A stretch of 64,000 nucleotides of DNA from Sphingomonas sp. (GCF_017744835.1 NZ_JAGIAM010000004.1:1-64000), one strand, 5' to 3'. Counted from the stretch's first letter, positions 17,231 to 27,072 are shown. A program made the numbers and translations. The notes: a model not told the origin generated them from the letters alone.

Positions 17231-19732
17231 CTACTCGTAGCGAAGTGCATGCACCGGATTAGTACGCGCCACGCGGAAGGCATGCGCGCTGATCGTCGCG
17301 ACGGCGATCAGCAGCGCCAGCAGCCCGGCGAGCACGAAAGGCGTGGGGCCGAGGTTCATCCGCACGTCGAACTGGTTGAGCCAGTCGCGCATCACCCACC
17401 AGGCGATCGGCCAGGCGATCAGGTTGGCAATGAGCACCGGCCGGCTGAACTGCCACACCAGCAGCCGGACGATGTCGCGGGTGCGCGCACCGAGCACCTT
17501 GCGGATGCCGATCTCCTTGGTGCGGCGCTCGGCGGTGAAGGCGGCGAGACCGAACAGGCCGAGGCAGCCGATCACCACCGCGAGGATCGCGAACATGCCG
17601 AACAGCTGCGCGCGCGTCTCGTCGGCCTGGTAGAGGGTCTTGACGATCTCGGTGACGAAGCGCCCCTGGAACGGCGTCTCGGGAACGAGCCGCTTCCAGA
17701 TCGCCTCGACCTGCGCGCGGATCTGCTGCGGGTCGCCGCTGAAGCGGACGAGCAGCTGATTATAGTCCTGCCGCTGGTAATTATACATGATCGGCTGGAG
17801 CGGCTGGCGGATCGAGCGATAGCGCACGTCGCTGACCACCCCGACGATCGTCGCGGGGACATTGCCGCCCGCCTCGTCGCTCACGAAGCCCGCGAGGATC
17901 GGCTTGCCGATCGCATCCTGCGCGCTGGCGAAGCCGAGCCGTTTCACGGCGGACTCCGACAGAATGAGGTTGGTGCCGCGCGCGACCAGTGCCTTCTCCG
18001 CCGCGAGATCGGTCGGCGTCGGCGTCCAGCTGTCGTCGGTCGGGACCGATTCGGAGAAGCCGCGTCCAGCGAGCAGCCGCATGCCCAGCGCGTCGATCAC
18101 GCCCGGATCCATGCCATAGGTGCCGAGCTGGGTCGGGGTGGTCTGCCCCGGCCGCTTGGCCGTGGTCATCGAGTTGTTGCCCGGATTGACCGCGATCGTG
18201 GTCCGTCCGACCGCAGTGACGCCGGGGATCTTGCGCACTTCCTCCTCGAGCGTCCTGGCGACCTTGTTGGCCTGCGGATCGAGCAAATTGTAGACCTGGA
18301 GCAGGCCATCACGCTTGTAGCCGGCGTCCATCGTCCGCGCGTAGATCGTCTGCGAATAGACGATCGCAGTGCAGATGATCAGCCCGATCGAGACCGCGAA
18401 CTGGGCGACGACGAGCAGGTTGCGCAGCCGGCCGTTGCCCTCGGCATCGGCCGACGACTTGTTGGCCTTGAGCACCCGCGCCGGCTGGAAGCGCGACAGG
18501 TAGAGCGCTGGATACACCCCGCCTGCGAGCCCGACGACGATCGCGAGCAGGATCACCGGCAGCAAAATGCCTTGCGCGCCGAAATAATGGATCTCCATCG
18601 AGGCATCGAGGAAGCCGTTGAGCAGGGGTAGCGCCAGCTCGGCGAGCGCCAGCGCGACCAGCGTGGCGATGGCCGCGACGAGGATCGATTCGCCGACGAA
18701 CTGGATCACGAGCTGGCGGCGAGTGGCGCCGAGCACCTTGCGCAGCGCCACTTCGCGGGCCCGCTGCGAAGCGCGTGCGGTCGCCAGGTTGGTGAAGTTG
18801 ATGCACGCCATGCCGAGGATCATCAGCGCGACGACGACGAAGGTGATCATCGTCTGCTTGTCGCTGCCCACGGTGAGCCCGGCATGCTGCGCCTCGCCGA
18901 GATGGACGTCGCGGACGTTGGTCAGCCGCCAGTCCTGATAGTCGCCCGGGTTGGTCTTCGGGCCGTCGCCGGTGTCATCGGGGATGTTGCGCTTCTCCCA
19001 TGCGGGGAGCTGATCCATGATGTCCTTGACGTTCGCGCCCTCGCGCAGTTTCAGATAGACGAAGCCGTTCTGGTTGTTCCACGAGGTGATCTGGCTCGGC
19101 TGGAAATAGTCGTGCGGATCGAAGCGCGCGACCATCGACATGCGAAGATGGCTGTTCTTGGGAAAGTCCTGGAACACGCCGGTGACGCGGAAATCCTCGC
19201 GCTTGTCGCCATAGGAGATGGTCAGCGTCTCGCCGATCGGATTGGCGTTGCGGAAATATTTCTTCGCCTCGCTCTGGCTGAGCGCCACGGTGTGGAGATC
19301 GTCGAGCGCCGTCTCGCGATTGCCGCGGACGAACGGGACCTGGAGGATCTCGAAGATGTTGCCGTCGGCGAGCAGTCCGCGCTCCGGGGTGGTCGGCTGG
19401 CCGTTCTGCAGGACGACCATCGACGAGGTGGTCAGATAGACCTTCTTCTCGATCTGCGGGAAGTCCTTCACCAGCGCGTCGCCCGAGGCGATGCTTGTGA
19501 CCTGGAGCTTCATTTCCTCGCCGCCCTGCTCGGTCGACTTGTAGAAGTCCTGGAGCTGATAGGCACGGTCGGCGCCCGGCATCCAGTCGTCATAGCTGAA
19601 CTCGTAGCGCACGAAGCTGAGGATCAGCAGGCAGGCGGCGATGCCGAGCGACAGCCCGAAGATGTTGATGAAGGCGTAGACCTTGTTCTTCGCGAGCGCC
19701 CGGAGGCCGACGGTCAGATAATTTCGCCACAT
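17231..19732 (-). CDS. FtsX/MacB-type ABC transporter permease (third of three)
   Basis: An 833-residue permease with an N-terminal membrane helix (VYAFINIFGLSLGIAACLLIL), a MacB-like periplasmic domain (about 45-280), and a first FtsX domain including INFTNLATARASQRAREVAL. A second periplasmic region (about 500-680) and a second FtsX domain ending NPVHALRYE follow. This double-FtsX architecture is typical of MacB-like systems in which one long permease pairs with a separate ATPase. It is closest in sequence to the copy at 22206-24716 and less so to 19745-22204. It is the last gene of the minus-strand operon; the start is 12 bases after the stop of the preceding permease. Confidence 0.92.
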   Translation of the reverse strand: MWRNYLTVGLRALAKNKVYAFINIFGLSLGIAACLLILSFVRYEFSYDDWMPGADRAYQLQDFYKSTEQGGEEMKLQVTSIASGDALVKDFPQIEKKVYLTTSSMVVLQNGQPTTPERGLLADGNIFEILQVPFVRGNRETALDDLHTVALSQSEAKKYFRNANPIGETLTISYGDKREDFRVTGVFQDFPKNSHLRMSMVARFDPHDYFQPSQITSWNNQNGFVYLKLREGANVKDIMDQLPAWEKRNIPDDTGDGPKTNPGDYQDWRLTNVRDVHLGEAQHAGLTVGSDKQTMITFVVVALMILGMACINFTNLATARASQRAREVALRKVLGATRRQLVIQFVGESILVAAIATLVALALAELALPLLNGFLDASMEIHYFGAQGILLPVILLAIVVGLAGGVYPALYLSRFQPARVLKANKSSADAEGNGRLRNLLVVAQFAVSIGLIICTAIVYSQTIYARTMDAGYKRDGLLQVYNLLDPQANKVARTLEEEVRKIPGVTAVGRTTIAVNPGNNSMTTAKRPGQTTPTQLGTYGMDPGVIDALGMRLLAGRGFSESVPTDDSWTPTPTDLAAEKALVARGTNLILSESAVKRLGFASAQDAIGKPILAGFVSDEAGGNVPATIVGVVSDVRYRSIRQPLQPIMYNYQRQDYNQLLVRFSGDPQQIRAQVEAIWKRLVPETPFQGRFVTEIVKTLYQADETRAQLFGMFAILAVVIGCLGLFGLAAFTAERRTKEIGIRKVLGARTRDIVRLLVWQFSRPVLIANLIAWPIAWWVMRDWLNQFDVRMNLGPTPFVLAGLLALLIAVATISAHAFRVARTNPVHALRYE

Positions 19733-19744
19733 TGGATTGGGCTC

Positions 19745-22204
19745 CTACTCGTAGCGGAGAGCGTGGATGGGGTTGGTACGGGCGACGCGCAGCGTGTGGC
19801 CGCAGACGGTGACCAGCGCGATCCCCAGCGCCAGCAGCCCGGCCAAGGCGAAGGGCGTGGGGGTGAGCGCAATGCGCGCGTCGAAGGTGTTGAGCCAGTC
19901 GCGCATCGCCCACCAGGCGAGCGGCCAGGCGACGAGGTTGGCGAGGATCACTGGCTTGGAGAATTGCCAGGCGAGCAGCCGCACGATGTCGCGCACCTTG
20001 GCGCCGAGCACCTTGCGGATGCCAATCTCCCTGGTGCGCCGCTCGGTGGTGAACGAGGCGAGGCTGTAGAGGCCGAGGCAGGCGATCACGATCGCGAGGA
20101 TCGAGAAGCCCGCGAACAGCGCGGTGCGCGCGCGGTCGGCGGCGTAGAGCTGGCGGACGATGTCGTCGACGAAACTCGCCTCGAACGGGATCTCGGGCTC
20201 GAACCGGCGCCACACTTTGTTCAGCGCGGACATCACTTCGGCGGGTCGCGCATTGGCGTAACGGACGACCACGCGCGCGGTATGCTCGGGATCATAGGCG
20301 AAGACGATCGGCTCGATCGCTTCCCGCGCGGAACGGAAGCGCGTGTTCTCGACCACCCCGACGATCGTTCCCGGGACCATGTAGAAGCCGCCGAGCGAGA
20401 CCTGCATCGTCTTACCGATCGCGGCCTGGGGATCGCGATAGCCGAGCTTCTTCGCCGCGGCGCGGTTCACCACCACGTTGATCCCGCGGGCGACCAGATC
20501 CTGGCCGGGCTCTCCGCCGATCCGGTCGGCGGCGAAGCGATCGCCGAGGTAGCGGCCGGTGAGCAACTTGATGCCCATCGTCTGGAGATAGTCCGCGTCG
20601 ACGCTGTAGAAGCTGACGCTCTGGAATTCGGCGCCCGGCGCGCGCACCAGGCGGACGGCACTGTTGTTCAGGCCCGGCCCCAGCCAGGTGCGGCCGACGG
20701 CGGTGACTCCGGGGATCGCAAGCAGCCTTGCGTGCGCGGCTTCCCACTCCGAGCCCTGGGTGAAGCGCCAGGCGTTGTCGATCTGGACCAGCCCGTCGCG
20801 GCGATAGCCGGGGTCGACGCGCTGGACGAAACGCGTCTGCGACCAGATCACCACGGTGCTGGCGATCAGCCCGATCGCGATGGCGAACTGCAGGACCACC
20901 AGCGCTGCGCGCAGCCGGCCGTTTCCCGTCGTCTCGGCCGCGCTCTGGCCGGCGCGCAGCACCTGCGCGGGCTTGAAGCGGCTGAGATAGAGGGCGGGAT
21001 AGAGGCCGCCGGCAATACCGGTGAAGGCGAACAGCGCCAGCGCCGGCACCAGCATGCCGTGCTCGCCGAGATAGGCGATGCGCATGTCGGCGCCCATCAG
21101 CCGGTCGACCCAGGGCGTCGCCAGCTCGACGATGGCGAGGCCGATCAGCATCGCCGCGCCGGCGATCAGCAGGCTCTCGCCCAGGAACTGGACGATCAGC
21201 TGGCGCCGCGAGCCGCCGTGCAGCTTGCGCAGCGCCACTTCGCGCGCCCGCTGCGTCGCGCGCGCCGTGCTCAGGTTGATGAAGTTCATCACCGCCATGC
21301 CGAGCGTCAGCAGCGCGACGATCGCGAAAGTGGCGAGTGTGCGCGGGTCGCCGGCTGGCGTCAGCGCGCCTTCGTGCGCGCGGCCGAGGTGCACGTGGAC
21401 GATCGGCACGAGACGGAACTCGAACGCGTCTCCGATCGGTATCTGCCTGCCCTGAAACATGTCGGGTGGCCAGGCGCGCTTCTTCCACGCCGGGATGCCG
21501 GCGTTGATGGCGGTGGCGTCGGCACCTGGGCGCAGCTTGACGTAGTGCAGCTGGTCGAAATTGCCCCAGCCGAGCACTTCGGGCGGGCTATGCGAGATGT
21601 CGCGGAGGAATATGAGGCCGATGCGCAGGCTGGTGTTGCGCGGCAGATCACGGAGCACGCCGCTCACGCGATAGTCGCGCTTGCCCGGTCCCGCACCAAG
21701 GCTCAGGCTCCGGCCCAGCGCATCGGCGGTGCCGAACTGGCGGATCGCCTCGCTCTCGGTGAGCACGATCGAGTTGGTGTCGGGCAGCGCAGTCGCCGCC
21801 GAGCCCTGCGCGAACGGCAGGTCGAGGACCTTGAAGAAGTCGGGATCGACGACCGTCGATTCGATGAACATCGGCTGCCCATCGTGCTCGGTGACGGTTT
21901 TGCCCGTCGCGAGCGCCGCCACTGCCTCGACCTGCGGAAAGGCGGCGGGCAGCGCCTCGTCGATCGGGAAGGAGCTCGTTTGCATGTGCACGACGGGCTG
22001 GCCCGGCGGGTAGGCCGTGGTCTGCATCTGATAGATGCGGCCATGTTCGGGCAGCCAGCTATCGTAGCTCTGCTCGTAGCGGACGTAGCCCAGGATCAGC
22101 AGGCATCCGGCGAGCCCGAGCGCCAGTCCGCCGACGGTGATCGCGGTATAGGCGCGATGCCGGGCAAGCTGCGCGAGCGCCGTCATCAGATAGTTGCGCC
22201 ACAT
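19745..22204 (-). CDS. FtsX/MacB-type ABC transporter permease (second of three)
   Basis: An 819-residue paralogue of its neighbours with the same order of domains: N-terminal helix, MacB-like periplasmic domain, FtsX domain (FINLSTARATQRAREVALRK), second periplasmic domain and terminal FtsX domain ending NPIHALRYE. It is the most divergent copy, with a different first periplasmic domain (PPGQPVVHMQTSSFPIDEAL) and loss of the NVRDVHLG-type segment. A one-base gap separates it from the previous stop. The divergence concentrates in periplasmic regions, which suggests different substrate or partner recognition. Confidence 0.92.
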   Translation of the reverse strand: MWRNYLMTALAQLARHRAYTAITVGGLALGLAGCLLILGYVRYEQSYDSWLPEHGRIYQMQTTAYPPGQPVVHMQTSSFPIDEALPAAFPQVEAVAALATGKTVTEHDGQPMFIESTVVDPDFFKVLDLPFAQGSAATALPDTNSIVLTESEAIRQFGTADALGRSLSLGAGPGKRDYRVSGVLRDLPRNTSLRIGLIFLRDISHSPPEVLGWGNFDQLHYVKLRPGADATAINAGIPAWKKRAWPPDMFQGRQIPIGDAFEFRLVPIVHVHLGRAHEGALTPAGDPRTLATFAIVALLTLGMAVMNFINLSTARATQRAREVALRKLHGGSRRQLIVQFLGESLLIAGAAMLIGLAIVELATPWVDRLMGADMRIAYLGEHGMLVPALALFAFTGIAGGLYPALYLSRFKPAQVLRAGQSAAETTGNGRLRAALVVLQFAIAIGLIASTVVIWSQTRFVQRVDPGYRRDGLVQIDNAWRFTQGSEWEAAHARLLAIPGVTAVGRTWLGPGLNNSAVRLVRAPGAEFQSVSFYSVDADYLQTMGIKLLTGRYLGDRFAADRIGGEPGQDLVARGINVVVNRAAAKKLGYRDPQAAIGKTMQVSLGGFYMVPGTIVGVVENTRFRSAREAIEPIVFAYDPEHTARVVVRYANARPAEVMSALNKVWRRFEPEIPFEASFVDDIVRQLYAADRARTALFAGFSILAIVIACLGLYSLASFTTERRTREIGIRKVLGAKVRDIVRLLAWQFSKPVILANLVAWPLAWWAMRDWLNTFDARIALTPTPFALAGLLALGIALVTVCGHTLRVARTNPIHALRYE

Positions 22205-22205
22205 C

Positions 22206-24716
22206 CTATTCGTACCGCAGCGCGTGGACGGGATTGGTGCGCGCGACGCGCAGCGCCTGGCCGCCGACGGTCGCGACGGCGATCAGCATGGCGAGCAGCC
22301 CGGCGAGTACGAAGGGCACCGGCGTGAGCGGCACGCGGGTATCGAAGGTGTTGAGCCAGTCACGCATCACCCACCAGGCGACCGGCCAGGCGATCAGGTT
22401 GGCGATGAGCACCGGCCGGCTGAACTGCCAGACCAGCAGCCGCACCACGTCGCGCGTGCGGGCGCCGAGTACCTTGCGGATGCCGATCTCCTTGGTGCGG
22501 CGCTCGGCGGTGAACACCGCCAGGCCGAACAGGCCGAGGCAGCCGATGATCACGGTCAGGATCGAGAAGGCGGCGAACAGCGCCCCGCGCGCGAACTCCT
22601 GGCGATATTGCTGGCGGACGAGGTCGTCGGCGAAGTCGGCGCTGAACGGCACCAGAGGCACGGTCTGGTGCCACACCTGCTCGATGCGCTCGCGGATCTC
22701 GGCGGGGCTCACGCCGGCGTAGCGCACCGCCACCTGCGCGAAGCCGACGCGCTGCATGACGTAGACGGTCGGCTGGATCGGCTCGCGCAGCGAGCGGAAG
22801 CGGGCGTCCGAGACCACGCCGACGATGGTGCTGGGGACCAGCCCGACCTCGGGCAGCGTCAGCGTGCCCTGCATCGTCTTGCCGATCGCCTCCTGCGGCG
22901 TGCGGAAGCCGAGCCGGTGTGCGGCGGATTCGGAGATCACCACGTTGATCCCCCGCGCCGCGAGTGCCCGCTCCGCCTCGATCTGGACGGGAAAGGGCGT
23001 GGTCGCATCGTCCCTGCCCTGCGAATCCTGGAAGAAGCGGCCGGCGAGCAGCCGCATCCCCATCGCCTCGAAGAATCCCGTCTCGATGCCATAGGCGCCG
23101 AGCGAGACCGAATGGGTGGCGCCGGGCAGGAAGAAGTCGGCGGCCGAATTGCCGTTCGGCGAGACTGCGATCTGCGTGCGTGCCGCCGCCTGAACGCCCG
23201 GCACCTGGCGGATGCGCTCGACCAACTGGCGCGACTGATCCTGCGAGACGCCGCGGAAGTCGAGGTTGCCGATCTGGAGCAGCCCGTCGCGCTGGAAGCC
23301 CGCGTCGAGCGTCTGGGCGAAGCGGGTCTGGCTGTAGATCACCGCGGTGCAGACGATCAGCCCGATCGAGATGGCGAACTGCGCCACGACCAGGATGTTG
23401 CGCAGCCTGCCCGATCCCGCGGCATCGGCGCTCGACTTGTTGGCCTTGAGGATCTTCGCGGGCTGGAAGCGCGAGAGATAGAAGGCTGGATAGAGCCCGC
23501 CCGCAGCGCCGACGACGAGCACCAGCAGGATCGCCGGGACCCAGATGCTGCCGCGCCCCCAATAGTGCATTGCGATATCGGCCCCGAGGAAGCCGTTGAA
23601 CAGCGGCAGCAGCAGCTCGACCAGCGCCAGCGCCATCAGCATCGCGACCAGCGTGAGCAGGATCGATTCCGCCAGGAACTGAGTGATCAGTTGCGCGCGC
23701 GAGGCGCCGAGCACCTTGCGCAGCGCCACTTCGCGGGCGCGCTGCGAGGCTCGCGCGGTGGCGAGATTGGTGAAGTTGATCGACGCCATGCCGAGCACGA
23801 GCAGCGCGATCACCGCGAAGGTGGTGACGGTCCTCTGGTCGTTGCCGGGGGTGAGTCCGAACATCTGCGCCTTGCCCAGGTGAACGTCGCGGATGTTGAC
23901 CAGCCCAAAGTCCATGTCGTCGCCGGGATTGGTGCGTTCGCCGTTGGTGACTTCGTCGGGGATGTTGCGCTTCTCCCAGGCGGGGAATTGCGAGGTGATC
24001 TGCGCGGGATCGGTGCCCTTGCGCAGCTTGACGAAGTTCCAGCCCTGCTGACTGCCGAAGCGCGTCACCTGCTGCATCCGGTCGGCGAACTGCGTGCCGA
24101 GATCGAAGCGCGCGACCATGTCGGCCGAGATGCTGCTGCTCTTCGGAATGTCCTTGAAGACGGCAGTGACGCGATAGTCCACGTCGCCGGTGTTATCGAC
24201 GATGGTGAAGGTCTTGCCGATCGGATCCGCGTCGCCGAAGCGGCGCTTGGCCTCGCTCTCGCTGAGCGCGACCGAGTGCGAGTCCGGCAGCGCAGTCTTC
24301 GCGGAGCCGCGCGCGAAGGGCAGGTCGAGCACCTCGAACAGATTGTCGTCGACCATCCGCAGCGTATCGACCTGGAGCGGCTGGCCGTCCTGGATCACGA
24401 TCGGCGAGAAGGAGCGCATCCACACGACCTTCTCGACCTGCGGAAAGTCCTTGGCGAGCGCGCGGCCGGCGGCGATCGCGCTCAGCTGCAGATCCTTCTG
24501 CTCGCCGCCGCGGCTGTTCGCCGAGATATAGGTCTGGAGCTGGTAGACCTGGTCGGCGCCGGGCAGCCAGCTGTCGTAGCTGCGCTCGTAGCGGACGTAG
24601 AGGAGGATGAGCACGCACGCGGCGAGCCCGATGGTGAGGCCGAAGATGTTGATGAAGGCGTACACCTTGTTCTTGGTCAGCGCCGCGAACGCCACCTTCA
24701 GATAATTCCGCCACAT
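22206..24716 (-). CDS. FtsX/MacB-type ABC transporter permease (first of three)
   Basis: An 836-residue double-FtsX permease. The N-terminal helix reads VYAFINIFGLTIGLAACVLI, the first FtsX domain has FTNLATARASQRAREVALRK, and the C-terminus RVARTNPVHALRYE is shared by all three copies. It is the copy next to the ATPase gene (23 bases apart), with which it most likely pairs. MacB-like exporters move proteins, peptides or lipids from the periplasm by mechanotransmission rather than classical transport; the cargo here is unknown. Confidence 0.92.
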   Translation of the reverse strand: MWRNYLKVAFAALTKNKVYAFINIFGLTIGLAACVLILLYVRYERSYDSWLPGADQVYQLQTYISANSRGGEQKDLQLSAIAAGRALAKDFPQVEKVVWMRSFSPIVIQDGQPLQVDTLRMVDDNLFEVLDLPFARGSAKTALPDSHSVALSESEAKRRFGDADPIGKTFTIVDNTGDVDYRVTAVFKDIPKSSSISADMVARFDLGTQFADRMQQVTRFGSQQGWNFVKLRKGTDPAQITSQFPAWEKRNIPDEVTNGERTNPGDDMDFGLVNIRDVHLGKAQMFGLTPGNDQRTVTTFAVIALLVLGMASINFTNLATARASQRAREVALRKVLGASRAQLITQFLAESILLTLVAMLMALALVELLLPLFNGFLGADIAMHYWGRGSIWVPAILLVLVVGAAGGLYPAFYLSRFQPAKILKANKSSADAAGSGRLRNILVVAQFAISIGLIVCTAVIYSQTRFAQTLDAGFQRDGLLQIGNLDFRGVSQDQSRQLVERIRQVPGVQAAARTQIAVSPNGNSAADFFLPGATHSVSLGAYGIETGFFEAMGMRLLAGRFFQDSQGRDDATTPFPVQIEAERALAARGINVVISESAAHRLGFRTPQEAIGKTMQGTLTLPEVGLVPSTIVGVVSDARFRSLREPIQPTVYVMQRVGFAQVAVRYAGVSPAEIRERIEQVWHQTVPLVPFSADFADDLVRQQYRQEFARGALFAAFSILTVIIGCLGLFGLAVFTAERRTKEIGIRKVLGARTRDVVRLLVWQFSRPVLIANLIAWPVAWWVMRDWLNTFDTRVPLTPVPFVLAGLLAMLIAVATVGGQALRVARTNPVHALRYE

Positions 24717-24739
24717 GGCCCCCTCTCCTCCTCTCGCGC

Positions 24740-25420
24740 TCAGGCGGCCCGGCGGCGCTCCTGGAGGATCCGGCCGTCGAGCATCGAGACGATGCGGCCG
24801 GCATAGTCGGCGTGCGCGGGCGAGTGCGTCACCATCACGATCGTCGAGCCCTCGGCGTTGAGCGTCTGGAGCATGCGCATCACTTCCTCGCCGTGGTGCG
24901 TGTCGAGGTTGCCGGTGGGCTCGTCGGCGAGGATCAGCTTGGGATTGGCGACGAGCGCACGGGCGACCGCGACGCGCTGCTGCTGGCCGCCCGAGAGCTG
25001 GCTCGGCCGGTGCTTGGCGCGGTGAGCGATGCCGACCTTGTCCATGACCTCGTCGACGCGGCGCTTGCGCTCGGCGGCGGGGACATTGTGGTAGAGCAGT
25101 GCGAGCTCGACATTGTCGCGGACGGTCAGCTCGTCGACCAGGTTGAAGCTCTGGAAGATGAAGCCGATGTTCTCCTTGCGGACGTCGGCGAGCTTGCTCT
25201 CGGAGAGCCCGGCGACTTCCTGGCCGTTGAACACATAGGAGCCGCTCGACGGGCTATCGAGCATGCCGATCATGTTGAGCAGCGTCGACTTGCCGCAGCC
25301 CGATGGGCCCATGATCGCGACGAACTCGCCGTCGGCGATGTCTAGGTCGATCGCGTCGAGCGCCGTCGTCTGCACCGTGTCGGTACGGTAGACCTTGGAG
25401 AGTTCGCGCATCGTCAGCAT
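24740..25420 (-). CDS. ABC transporter ATPase, MacB/LolD type
   Basis: A 226-residue ATPase with Walker A GPSGCGKS (38-45), Q-loop Gln90, signature LSGGQ (142-146), Walker B LILADE (162-167) and the switch His in VTHSPAHA. These make it a MacB/LolD-type ATPase without fused permease. AAAGGGA precedes the ATG at 25420; an alternative GTG at 25444 overlaps the adaptor stop (GTGA) and would add eight residues. It is the only ATPase for the three downstream permeases. Confidence 0.93.
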   Translation of the reverse strand: MLTMRELSKVYRTDTVQTTALDAIDLDIADGEFVAIMGPSGCGKSTLLNMIGMLDSPSSGSYVFNGQEVAGLSESKLADVRKENIGFIFQSFNLVDELTVRDNVELALLYHNVPAAERKRRVDEVMDKVGIAHRAKHRPSQLSGGQQQRVAVARALVANPKLILADEPTGNLDTHHGEEVMRMLQTLNAEGSTIVMVTHSPAHADYAGRIVSMLDGRILQERRRAA

Positions 25421-25440
25421 GGAATTCCCTTTCTTGTCGG

Positions 25441-26691
25441 TCACTTGGTCAGGTCCAGGCGCGTCTTGTCGGTGAAGCCGGTGTACGGCGAGGTGAGCAC
25501 TTTCTCGCCGGGCTCGAGGCCCTCGAGCACTTCGATGAACTCGGCGTTGCGGCGGCCCAGGCGGACGTTGCGCTTGACCGCGCTCCTGCCGTCGGGAGTC
25601 ACCACGAAGATCCAGCTGCCGCCGGTCTCGTTGTAGAAGGCGCCGTTGGGGACGAGCAGCGCGGGTGCGGGGTCGCCGAGCGTGAGGCGCGCCTGCATCG
25701 TCTGGCCGCGCTGGATCTGCGCGGGCTCGTCGCCGACGAACTGCAGGTCGACCTGGAACTGCCCGTTCTGCACCTGCGGATAGATCTTGGTGACCTTCGC
25801 CCGGTAGCGCTTGCCGCCCCAGTCGAGCACGGCCTGCTGCTGGAGCTGGACGCGGCCGAGATAGAATTCGTCGACGCCGGCGATCAGCTTGTTGCGGCCC
25901 GGGCTGTCGATCTGCCCGACGCGCTCTCCGCGCTGGAGCGACTGGCCGACCTGGACCGAGAAGCCCGAGAGCTGGCCCGCGACCGGCGCGCGAAGCTGGA
26001 GCGCGTCGAGATTGGCGCGGGCGATCGCGAGGCCCGACTGCATCGACTGCGCCGCTGCCGCCTGCTGCGAGAGCTGGCTGCCCTGGAGCCGCTCGTCGGT
26101 GGCCTGGCTGCGCTTGAGCGCCGCGAGCGTGCGCTGGCTGAGCTCGTAATCGGCGCGGGTGTCGGCGAATTGCTTCCCCGAGACGAAGCCCTTGGCGGCG
26201 AGCGGCCTCTCGCGCTCATACTGGCGCCGCGCCTTGTCATAGGCTGTCTCGGCCGCGAGCACTGCGCGCTCGTTGGCGAGGCGGGTCTGGGCGAGCGACA
26301 GCTCCTGGCTGCGCATGTTGTTGATCTGCTGCTCGACTTCGGTCTGGCGGGCGAGCGTCGAAAGCTGGAGCTCGGCGTTGGAGAGCAGCGCGATCGGCTG
26401 GCCCTTGGCGACGGTCGCGCCGTCCTCGACCAGCATCTTCTCGACCCGGCCGCCTTCGACTGCGTCGATATAGACGGTGAGCAGCGGCGTGACGCGGGCG
26501 CGCAGCGGGATGAAATCGTCGAAGGTGCCGCGCGTGACGGTGGAGATCGTCACATTGTCTGCGCCGACCGTCTGGCTCGAGCCCGAGGGGGCGAACCACC
26601 AGAATAGGAGCGCGGCCGCGAGGGCAACCGCGCTCCCCAGGATGATCTTCACGCGAAGGGGCACCTTACGCGTCTCGACCACCTGATCCAT
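25441..26691 (-). CDS. Periplasmic adaptor (HlyD/MFP family) of the MacB-like exporter
   Basis: An HlyD-type membrane-fusion protein of 416 residues from the ATG at 26691 (MDQVVETRKVPLRVK), which has AGGGAG just upstream and matches how I remember relatives beginning. Starts at 26745 (ATG) or 26751 (GTG) would add 18-20 residues and couple it to the ORF at 26748-27026. One N-terminal membrane helix (ILGSAVALAAALLFWWF), a lipoyl half-motif (VEKMLVEDGATVAKGQPI), a long coiled coil (about 120-230), the second lipoyl half (APVAGQLSGFSVQVGQSLQRGE) and a beta-barrel follow. It should bridge the permeases to an outer-membrane channel; no TolC-like gene is in this window. Confidence 0.88.
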   Translation of the reverse strand: MDQVVETRKVPLRVKIILGSAVALAAALLFWWFAPSGSSQTVGADNVTISTVTRGTFDDFIPLRARVTPLLTVYIDAVEGGRVEKMLVEDGATVAKGQPIALLSNAELQLSTLARQTEVEQQINNMRSQELSLAQTRLANERAVLAAETAYDKARRQYERERPLAAKGFVSGKQFADTRADYELSQRTLAALKRSQATDERLQGSQLSQQAAAAQSMQSGLAIARANLDALQLRAPVAGQLSGFSVQVGQSLQRGERVGQIDSPGRNKLIAGVDEFYLGRVQLQQQAVLDWGGKRYRAKVTKIYPQVQNGQFQVDLQFVGDEPAQIQRGQTMQARLTLGDPAPALLVPNGAFYNETGGSWIFVVTPDGRSAVKRNVRLGRRNAEFIEVLEGLEPGEKVLTSPYTGFTDKTRLDLTK

Positions 26692-26747
26692 TCCGCTCCC
26701 TGAGACGGGTGCATCCCCCGATTTCTGCATCTTCACGACACCCATGA

Positions 26748-27026
26748 TCACACCCTAGCAACCCCCATGCCATCCGCCTTCGCGGAGGAGACGGCAAGCG
26801 ACGCCGGCGAAAGCGGTGCGCCGCAACCGTTCGATTTCGAACACTCCTGTCCGGAATCGAACGCGATCCGGACAGTCGCGAAGCCGATGCGGAGCAGCGC
26901 CCAGGCGCCGTTGCGCGTCACCGAGACGTCGAGCGCCGTCGCGGGCACGCGCAGCATCGCCAGCGCAGTGCAGGCGAAGGCCGCCAGCAGCATCAGTCTC
27001 GTCCATTTCCGCCTTGAACCCGGCAC
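26748..27026 (-). CDS. Hypothetical first gene of the sigma-54 controlled transporter operon (92 residues)
   Basis: GTG at 27026 is preceded by AGGA seven bases upstream (GAGGGAGGAACGCAAC). The protein has a basic N-terminus (SRRKWTR), a hydrophobic helix LMLLAAFACTALAML and a small domain LDVSVTRNGAWALLRIGFAT with two later Cys (ECSKSNGC). The ORF starts about 20 bases downstream of the transcription start predicted from the minus-strand sigma-54 promoter, and its stop overlaps a GTG of the adaptor frame. These placements, not homology, are the evidence that it is real. It is antisense-free in the region where no other gene is supported. Function unknown; a regulator or anchor of the exporter is possible. 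Confidence 0.55.
   Translation of the reverse strand: MPGSRRKWTRLMLLAAFACTALAMLRVPATALDVSVTRNGAWALLRIGFATVRIAFDSGQECSKSNGCGAPLSPASLAVSSAKADGMGVARV
26847..26875. promoter_or_regulatory. Palindromic site, candidate binding site of the NtrC-type regulator
   Basis: CTGTCCGGA (26847-26855) and TCCGGACAG (26867-26875) form a perfect nine-base inverted repeat; with the inner ATCG/CGAT the symmetry reaches 12 bases. The left arm TGTCCGGAATCG recurs exactly at 27108-27119, over the start region of the regulator gene's own promoter. It lies ~230 bases upstream of the plus-strand sigma-54 promoter and ~180 bases beyond the minus-strand one, a usual enhancer distance. Confidence 0.65.
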
Positions 27027-27056
27027 GTTGCGTTCCTCCCTCTCGCGGCGGGGATC

Positions 27057-27072
27057 AGCACGAGCCGTGCCA
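27057..27072 (-). promoter_or_regulatory. Sigma-54 (-24/-12) promoter of the transporter operon
   Basis: Minus strand reads TGGCACG-GCTC-GTGCT, matching the consensus TGGCACG-N4-TTGCW in all positions but one, with GG and GC exactly spaced. The predicted start is near 27046, about 20 bases before the GTG of the 92-residue ORF. Confidence 0.75.

Noticed and set aside
18884..22327. 1147-codon open frame on the plus strand opposite the permease genes
   Set aside because: It is antisense to two clearly conserved permeases, spans their junction and has the Ala/Arg/Asp/His-rich composition of GC-driven shadow frames.
22194..24806. 870-codon frame antisense to the first permease
   Set aside because: Shadow of a conserved permease on the other strand.
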